Assembly (NCBI GenBank): GCA_028023455.1
Contig: JAQFVV010006271.1
Span: forward strand, 1,309,795-1,373,794
DNA from: Epiperipatus broadwayi
Taxonomy: Eukaryota; Onychophora; Udeonychophora; Euonychophora; Peripatidae
Direction of reading: 5' to 3'
DNA: 64,000 nucleotides
Shown here: positions 59,553 through 64,000 of the stretch, piece after piece
How positions within the stretch are numbered: position 1 is the first letter of the stretch
How the letters are laid out: every line of letters starts with the position of its first letter
Translations under genes and position numbers: made by a program
Notes under the pieces: model-generated
What the model was told of the DNA's origin: nothing
What the model saw: only the letters and a program-made list of their open reading frames with translations
Database searches by the model: none

Positions 59553-60325
59553 TCACAGATGCTCAATGTTTTGGGTGTGTGCACCTGTTGTGGGGTATAC
59601 AAAATTGTATTTATGATTGACTTGGAGATGTTTGAAGCCAGCAGCCTCAAGATCTATGGTCTGGTATCCCTTCCAACAAGCAGATAAGATTGTGGAACTG
59701 GGTTTAATGTTTTCTATGATGCACTTTAAAAGGTTTTCAGCAAAACATGATGGAACAGCAACAACAAAACATTCCATTGTCTCTCTACACATATCATTGA
59801 AACTGGGAGCATTTAACCCTGGTGATTTTTTCTCATTGAAAACATAGTTTCATCTATCTCAACAATACAGCCTGTCCCTCTGATTTGACAGCAGGAAACA
59901 GATGAAAAACTTTCTCTGCAGAGCTCATGAAGCCCACATGTCCACTTGATGTCAGCAGAAATGGATAGTTCCAATTCTTTGCTGGCTCTTTTGATGGTTA
60001 GTTTGTCATGGCTCAATAAATATACAAGCATCAATGCTTTCACAAGAGGTATTTTAGAACCCTCAAACCACATCTGCTTGTGTATGGTACACCTTCAATG
60101 GCAGGATGTTGACTCACATTTAAAGGTGTACATTTCCACTTTCCTTAACAACATGTCTAGTCCACAAATACATTTTTTAGCAGAGGGTATAATGTTTTTA
60201 TCTTGCAAAAGTAACACTGCCTTTTTTTCTGTGGTTGGCAATTGACTAAAATTAACAGGTTCATGAGCAGAAGATGCCATTTGGATAAACAATACAGTGT
60301 TCTTGAAAAGAGCATGATGATTCAT
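59553..60325 (-). pseudogene. Merlin/ISXO2-like transposase, inactive
   Basis: Three minus-strand frames (60325-60095, 60073-59813, 59792-59553) form one protein in order. The first has an N-terminal Cys-containing region (CICGLDML ... FKCESTSC), compatible with a zinc ribbon. The second has IVEIDETMFSMRKNHQG, the first catalytic block (D-E-T-x-F). The third has ETMECFVVAVP, then STILSACWKGYQ and HLQVNHKYNFVYPTTGAHTQ-NIE, typical of the ISXO2-like fold. In the second block the family has S-D-x-W; here Ala (GCT) replaces the catalytic Asp. The frames are separated by breaks near 60090 and 59805. Merlin elements move by cut and paste; this copy cannot. Confidence 0.88.
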
Positions 60326-61350
60326 GAGATAACATTCCTAACTTTGTTCCAAAAAAAGACAATTATTAAAAACAAATTTTAAAACAATTCATGTGTAAAA
60401 CCCACAATTTTCAATCACTATTTTTAATTAACATTGACATTTAAAAAAAAACATACTGTAAAAAACAGACTAATTCAAATGTTCAAAGAAATAGTCAAAC
60501 AAAATATCACAAGATGTACTTCATTAGGCATATTTTGTTAGCCACATGAGCATTGTGATATAATTCACAAACTACATTAAACTAGCCATTGCAGGCCATG
60601 TAAAGGCAGTTTTACAGGAAAATTTAAAAGATGTTGTAAAGCAGTTTTTACTAGCAAACTTAAATGGTCTCAGAAACGGCATTCTAATGTGGTTCTGGCT
60701 AGAGACAATGCCATCAAGCGACTTGTAAGGTCAAAAAAATAAATACTGGCCTTTCTTTAAACTGTTTTTTAAGACATGTTCCAATGTGTAACCATGCACA
60801 ATAGTTTTTCATATGAAAGACAAGTTTATATTCATTGGTATATTTTGAGATTATCTGAAAAAGTTGTGGTATTTGTTTTTTGGATTGTAAAAATACTGAG
60901 ATATCATCCATAAAGCTATACACAAAATGTTTATATTAAGGCTAGGCACATCATATATTTCTGATATTTCTTTTTCAATAGTTTTAATTAGTGGATTAAT
61001 ATATGTGGTGAAAAAGAGTATATTTAGAAACGATCCTTGAAGGAATGAGTTATGGGATATAATTGAAGTGAAGTTTATATATATATTAATTCTGATAATC
61101 TCACAGATAAATAAAGTAATATATATATATATCATGAAAATAATAAATATACAACTAACTAAAATAAAAACAATAAAAACACACACAATTATTTCTCTGG
61201 AAATAGCAATTTTGCTGTGCTTTCTGATGAAAACCATGCTGCTGGATGAAATATTAAATCAGCTTTATAGAGAAGTAATTGTGTGTTTTCTTATTACATA
61301 TTTATATAATTAAATGCATGTATAGCATTTATATTTTAAGCTAGATGAAA
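60326..61350. other. Spacer; possible remnants
   Basis: On the minus strand 60930-60714 and 61237-60851 read FMDDISVFLQSKKQIPQLFQ and FINPL-like TTYINPLIKTIEKEI. These resemble a decayed RT, with FMDDISVF where F/YxDD should be, but surrounding landmarks are unclear. Confidence 0.3.
60714..61237 (-). pseudogene. Possible degraded reverse transcriptase fragment
   Basis: In the minus-strand frame 61237-60851, GSFLNILFFTTYINPLIKTI stands where non-LTR RTs have QGS-LSP-LF--YI--L, and the frame 60923-60714, with one shift, gives SFMDDISVFLQSKKQIPQLF, fitting the motif C neighbourhood (xADDI-V) and the following helix. Motif B to motif C spacing (about 40 residues) is plausible. The first half of 61237-60851 is low-complexity Ile-rich and not RT. 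LINE or other type cannot be told. Confidence 0.4.
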
Positions 61351-61522
61351 TTAGAGGGATTTGAACCCAAACATTCAAGCTCTCTTTAGTCTACCACTCC
61401 ATCTTATACAACCTATACACATGATTACATATCTTTTTTGCATGTATGTGATCATGTGTATCGGTTGCATAAGATGGAGTGAATGACTAAAGAGAGCTTT
61501 AACTAGGTTCAAATCCCTCTAA
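61351..61522. mobile_element. tRNA-like palindrome
   Basis: Left arm TTAGAGGGATTTGAACCCAA ... CCATCTTATACAACC ... CATGATTACAT pairs with 61445-61522. Read outward, the B-box-like GGGTTCAAATCCC (left arm, minus strand) is perfect; TAAGATGGAGTG is A-box-like. Related to 55726-55906, 25624-25712 and the core of 25861-26451. Confidence 0.78.
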
Positions 61523-61524
61523 AT

Positions 61525-61800
61525 ATATATAAATGTATATGCATTCGGATAGTTCCAATTGTTTACTTATGTATTTGGTATATAATATTGTTGTGAGTTT
61601 ACATTTGTTGAGAAGACTGGAACATCTACATTTAATTACATTGTGAAAATTTGAAAAGAAAATACATCTGTCTATTGTCAACTAGATATCTATCAATATA
61701 TGATTTTTTTCTTAAGAAATATGATATATATTATTATAAGAAATAATAAAATGAGACGCACAGTTTTAAATATGAATTAGAAACATTTTTAACAGCTTGT
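61525..61800 (+). repeat. Direct repeat, left copy
   Basis: Shares with 62985-63235 the blocks TTTAATTACATTGT-AAAATTT, TTTTTTCTTAAGAAATAT and AAATGAG-CGC, over about 250 bp with moderate divergence. Confidence 0.75.
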
Positions 61801-62097
61801 GGAGAGATGTACAATCACTGCATTATAATATATATTTACAAGTATTTTCTTTTATCAATGCATCTTACACCTTAGCTCAACCCTATCACAACCATCCATT
61901 GGCTCTTTCATACTATAGATACATTTAAAATATTCACTACTTTTTGAATTACGTTATATATCATATATTACAATTTAGCTTCCTATACACATTTTTTTAG
62001 AGACACTTAAACTTAACTTTATATATATTTAAATATATTTCAAACTTCTATTTCATCACTCATTATTGAAACATATGTCCAAAAACATTTAAAAAAA

Positions 62098-62722
62098 CAA
62101 TCCCTAAGATGGGCATTTCATACCAAATTAGCACTCATCAGTGGCCCAGATCATAATATCTTACAAATATGTTCACTATTTGTTCAGTATATATGTAGGT
62201 ACAGATTATTATGGATTAATTGACAAGTTTCAAATTTTCTATACTCACAACTTTGATACAAACTAATTTATAGAAATAATTCTTTATTAAGCTAGCCATC
62301 ATTCCTAGCTAAAATATATATTTTTATTTTTCATTTAGTGATTAAAATATCTGCAGTATTATAGAAGCACAAACATCTGCTTTTCTTGCCCATAGCGTGA
62401 GAGTGATGTAGTAAAAATTATTAAAATTTTCAGCATGGGCAAAAAAATAAAATGTGATATCATTATATCACTTATTATTCACTAATAAAAAATTAAAAGT
62501 ACATATTTGAATTAGGAATAATATCTAGGTTTAATAAAGAATTAGTAAACGTTATTAATATATTTCCGGCAAAGTGGTTTGTAACAAAATTAAGAGCGCA
62601 GAAAATTTTAAACTTGTCAATTAAACTACAGTAATTTCTTACCTACATAAATACTGAACAAATAATGGATATTTGTGTAAGAGATTGTGATCTGAGCATG
62701 AAATGCCCATCTTGGATGATCA
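62098..62722. mobile_element. Palindrome of about 625 bp
   Basis: Left arm AAGATGGGCATTTCAT ... TTTGTTCAGTATATATGTAGGTA ... TTGACAAGTTT (62107 on) pairs with the right arm ending ...ATGAAATGCCCATCTTGGAT (62699-62718). Pairing can be followed to the centre near 62400 (GCCCATAGCG ... ATGGGC). No coding frame. Arms are more diverged than in 37985-38542. Confidence 0.75.
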
Positions 62723-62984
62723 TTTATCTTTTTCATGTGTTTTTAATCATATATTTCAGTAATGTCTGATGCAATAGATTTGAAAATATATTGTTATAGT
62801 TTAACGATAAATTTATGAACGATCAAGAGTAAATGATAATATATATATGAAGTTTAAGCATCTATATATATATGTAGTTAAATTATTACATGTATTATAT
62901 ATCTTATTTGAAAAAATGCTGAATATTTGAAATGTATCTAGTTGTGATAGGATTGAGCTAATGTGAAAGGACGCACTGATAAAA

Positions 62985-63235
62985 AAAACGTGCAAATATA
63001 AGTATGTGCAAACAGTTACATTCAAATATTTATTTACTATTTGATTATATTATTGCTTGTGAGCTTTAATTACATTGTAAAAATTTAAAAAGGAAAAACG
63101 TATCTATTTATTTTAAATAATATATCAATTGATATTTGATTTTTTCTTAAGAAATATAATTTTATGAGAATTAATGAAATGAGGCGCTCATTTTTAAATA
63201 TGATTTTAAAAAAGCATGCCCTATTTATGAATTAA
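62985..63235 (+). repeat. Direct repeat, right copy
   Basis: Counterpart of 61525-61800, in the same orientation, about 1.45 kb away; the palindrome lies between them. Confidence 0.75.
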
Positions 63236-64000
63236 TAACAACAAAATAAACCATCATCACAATTTTATGCTACCTTTATTAATGTGTACTTTATTTATGT
63301 TTATAAAATATGTATGTTAAACAGTAGTAACGCTATTTTTTCTTCAAAACTCAATCGCAGAATCATCTACTTTTGCCATATTATTAAGAAAATTAACAGT
63401 TAAATATCGATCTTTATATCAAGTCTTGTAAAAATGACGGGGTTGTCAATAAAGAGTTATTTTTATTATGTAGCTGCTACATGGATGTATGAATCTTTCT
63501 ATAGCTGGTAGTGAATAAATCTGATCATTTGAAATAAAAAAATCAGATATGTACTTATTGAACATTTGTTTTCAATTTTAACGATAATGATTTTTGGAAA
63601 AGGTTCTAGAGATCTACCTGGTGCATGCATTGATATAAGATTTTATAGTGGATTTTTTAATAATAAAAAAATCAAACCAATCATCTATTCAAGACATATT
63701 ATGATTTTAAACTATTGGAATTGACAGAGTTGAGTTATAATCCAAGAATCTTTAGCTTTAATAACCTTTAGTTTTCCAGATTATTACCTTTCTGCTATAC
63801 TAACTTTCACAGAATATTTGAATTGATTAAAAGCAAACAAAAATATTGTTCACCATTTGTGGGAAATTGTGTCAATTTTGGTTAATGGAAACAATAGAAT
63901 TAAGCTTTGATTTAAGAATCATTAGTTCTAAAGTTTACCACCCTATCATCGGACTAAACTACACTGGGTATTTGAATTAAGTAAAAACATGATATTCCTC
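63236..64000. other. Spacer, nothing recognised
   Basis: AT-rich to the window end. Confidence 0.4.

Noticed and set aside
60095-60325. Plus-strand ORFs at 59505-60245 as genes
   Set aside because: They are antisense shadows of the Merlin transposase.
1-64000. A CRISPR array, prokaryotic operon or integrated phage
   Set aside because: No regular spacer repeats, no ribosome-binding sites before adjacent genes, and all recognised families are eukaryotic mobile elements or animal-type exons.

Overview
This window is strongly AT-rich nuclear DNA from an animal, most likely an invertebrate. The signs are split coding exons with GT/AG boundaries, long (TA)n, (ATCT)n and homopolymer tracts, tRNA-derived SINEs with A-rich tails and target-site duplications, and a broad mix of metazoan transposons. 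No bacterial gene organisation, CRISPR array, rRNA gene or normal tRNA gene was seen. The species cannot be named from the sequence alone.

Almost everything recognisable is mobile DNA, mostly decayed. From about 1.1 to 11.8 kb lies a Ty3/gypsy retrotransposon: a primer-binding site at 1185-1203, a coiled-coil-rich gag, a pol with protease, reverse transcriptase, RNase H and integrase including a GPY/F module, and a third reading frame in the envelope position built of short repeats. All of it is broken by frameshifts and stops. Its 5' LTR looks truncated. At 12.1 kb a hairpin-forming element proves to be an inverted dimer of a Penelope-like (PLE) 3' tail that is also present at 52.4 kb. From 13 to 19 kb is the only stretch that looks like host gene: a clean terminal exon on the plus strand (17844-18065) faces a probable terminal exon on the minus strand (18587-18837).

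From 20 kb on come four copies of one tRNA-derived SINE, a tetranucleotide microsatellite hairpin near 23.5 kb, two or more families of tRNA-like palindromes, an RTE LINE interrupted by another palindrome (28.5-30.6 kb), PLE fragments with a GIY-YIG endonuclease part (32.8-33.7, 37.2-37.9, 44.7, 51.7-52.8 kb), two neighbouring DNA-transposon derivatives (pogo/Tigger-like 35.3-36.3 kb; hAT-like with a perfect 8-bp duplication at 36.5-36.9 kb), a CR1/L2-like LINE with an esterase-type first ORF (38.7-42.9 kb), a mariner remnant (45.4 kb), an RTE tail (46.2-46.9 kb), and a Merlin/ISXO2-type transposase (59.6-60.3 kb). The last 3 kb holds a long palindrome lying between direct repeats of about 250 bp.

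The most unusual theme is the abundance of near-palindromic elements that carry tRNA-like (pol III type) boxes and/or PLE-like tails. The best case is at 37985-38542, where a consensus A box sits in the hairpin loop and the B box and PLE-like tail lie in the arms. Remaining stretches are AT-rich spacer in which nothing could be supported.
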